NCBI GenBank assembly: GCA_049446715.1
Contig: JBMTQX010000044.1
Span: 1-24,879 of the forward strand
From: Eutrophocola sp049446715
GTDB taxonomy: Bacteria > Pseudomonadota > Gammaproteobacteria > Pseudomonadales > Pseudohongiellaceae
DNA length: 24,879 bases
Direction: 5' to 3'
Under the pieces are notes generated by a model. The model was given only the letters and a program-made list of their open reading frames with translations, was not told the origin of the DNA and did no database searches. The position numbers were made by a program, and so were the translations under genes. Positions 23,898 to 24,879 of the stretch are shown piece by piece; positions within the stretch are counted from its first letter, which is position 1, and every line of letters begins with the position of its first letter.

Positions 23898-23927
23898 TTG
23901 CTTCAACCGTACCGGCACGGCTAGACT
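23898..23927 (+). promoter_or_regulatory. Candidate sigma70 promoter of the unnamed-family gene
   Basis: TTGCTT (23898-23903) and TAGACT (23922-23927) are spaced by 18 bp. The start codon lies about 28 bp beyond the -10, with AAGGGA about 8 bp before it. Both boxes are imperfect, so the call is tentative. Confidence 0.35.
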
Positions 23928-23954
23928 AGGAAAAAATAATAAGGGAATAGCAAC

Positions 23955-24879
23955 ATGAACCATAAAGCCCTCCGACTGACCGCCTTCGCCCTGCTGGCCT
24001 CTGCCATGACCGCCCCCCAGGCCCAGACTGTCGCCGATATCGATTTCGTCAGTGTCGGGCGCGCCTGGCCGCTGGCAGAAGACCTGAACGCATATCACAT
24101 GACCGGCGCCACGTTACGCACAGGCCTCGGCAACCCAGCGTACCGCACCCAGATTCCCTTTGATCCGCGCCGCGATCCGGACACCGGCTTTGTCGGCTCG
24201 GCCCGCAATGGCGATTCGCCGGACGGGATTGAACCGCTGGCGGTCGACCTCTTCACGACCACCGACTTTTACCAGGACCGTGAACTCTGGCAGGATCCGC
24301 GCTACTTTCGTTGTAACAGCTCTGCCGCCCTCGAGGATTTTCGCGGCGATGGCCTGATCGGCCCGAACCCACCGGCATCAGCGCCCTGGGGGTATTGCGA
24401 TCGCGACTACCCGCGCGAGTCCATTGTTAGCCCCTACCCTTTCGGGACAGCACAGGCTCATTACGAGGCGTTGCTGGCGGAAACCCGGCAACGCGGCGGC
24501 CCCACACAGCACACCTACGCCACCGTGCCCGGTGAGTGGACCGGGCGTTACCAGCATCCAGCACGTGCCGACAATCAATACTGGATTCGCATGCGCCATG
24601 TGCAGATTCCCACCATCCTGTCGTTGCTGACCCCGGAATACCAGCAGCGCTTCGTCCAGGAGGCCTATCACCACGGCAACACCAATGCCCCGCAGTGGCC
24701 ATCACAGTACTGCTGGCCGGAAGGCTTCCTGCGACGCTGGCACGAGTCCGCCCTGTGGGAGCAATCTGTCATGGTGACCCCGAACCTCGTGCAGTTCCTG
24801 GGTGGGGTGGCGCGCAACTTCATCACCAATATCCATATCGGCCGCGAGCTCAATATGTCCGGGGATGTGCCACGCCTGG
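23955..24879 (+). CDS. Partial exported protein of the same unnamed family (second paralogue), cut by the window edge
   Basis: The first 308 residues are visible; the frame is open to the right edge. The protein begins with a signal peptide (MNHKALRLTAFALLASAMTA, cleavage near QAQ). It shares with the 478-residue gene at 19113-20549 the blocks RYFRCNS (Cys120), SIVSPYPFGTAQAHYEALLA, RGGPTQHT, LTPEYQQRFVQ, NTNAPQWPSQYCWPEGF (from about residue 242) and FITNIHIGRE. It differs at the N-terminus and in the block after GGPTQHT. Residue spacing agrees to about ten positions. The start at 23955 has AAGGGA about 8 bp upstream. It is divergent from recQ. No function can be given. Confidence 0.82.
   Translation, partial: MNHKALRLTAFALLASAMTAPQAQTVADIDFVSVGRAWPLAEDLNAYHMTGATLRTGLGNPAYRTQIPFDPRRDPDTGFVGSARNGDSPDGIEPLAVDLFTTTDFYQDRELWQDPRYFRCNSSAALEDFRGDGLIGPNPPASAPWGYCDRDYPRESIVSPYPFGTAQAHYEALLAETRQRGGPTQHTYATVPGEWTGRYQHPARADNQYWIRMRHVQIPTILSLLTPEYQQRFVQEAYHHGNTNAPQWPSQYCWPEGFLRRWHESALWEQSVMVTPNLVQFLGGVARNFITNIHIGRELNMSGDVPRL

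Overview
The window is chromosomal DNA from a Gram-negative bacterium, most likely a free-living aquatic gammaproteobacterium. The evidence is a TonB-dependent outer-membrane receptor, a lipoprotein and several exported proteins, RecQ, a YeeN-type YebC-family protein, a tRNA-Gly(CCC) gene with encoded CCA, and GC-rich codon use. I cannot name the species. No phage, transposase, integrase or CRISPR array is visible. Nearly all genes look intact; the last one runs off the right edge.

Layout. 1-186: the tail of a terminator from an upstream gene and a 13-bp tandem repeat. 187-1458: an MscS channel. 1517-4179 (minus): a Tat-exported type-B carboxylesterase and an EamA/DMT transporter. 4296-4658 (minus): a small glutaredoxin followed 16 bp later by tRNA-Gly(CCC). 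4873-5748: an unrecognised membrane-anchored protein. 5774-7655 (minus): a glutathione S-transferase followed by an exported beta-lactamase-fold serine hydrolase. 7778-8131: a thioredoxin-like protein. 8198-8949: a sigma32-type heat-shock promoter, a UTR hairpin and a membrane-anchored alpha-crystallin (Hsp20-like) protein. 9085-9801 (minus): the YebC-family protein. 9986-11983: a secreted right-handed beta-helix protein. 12007-13056 (minus): a lipoprotein propeller resembling peptidylglycine amidating lyase. 13098-13155: a strong terminator. 13169-15019 (minus): an M15-like domain followed by five LysM repeats. 15503-16324: a RimK-like ATP-grasp enzyme. 16569-19010: a TonB-dependent receptor. 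19113-20549 (minus): an exported protein of a family I cannot name. 20674-21240: an exported SnoaL/NTF2-like protein. 21392-21970: an exported glutathione peroxidase. 21982-23787 (minus): RecQ. 23955-end: the 5' two-thirds of a second member of the same unnamed family.

Two themes stand out. Thiol and stress functions recur: glutaredoxin, GST, thioredoxin-like protein, glutathione peroxidase and the heat-shock chaperone. The right third (16.5-24.9 kb) groups a TonB receptor, a SnoaL-like protein and two paralogues of the unnamed exported family, which suggests uptake and periplasmic processing of an organic substrate; that link is inferred only. The most interesting leads are the paralogous unnamed family, the amidating-lyase-like lipoprotein that keeps the apparent catalytic residues, and the heat-shock-controlled envelope chaperone.
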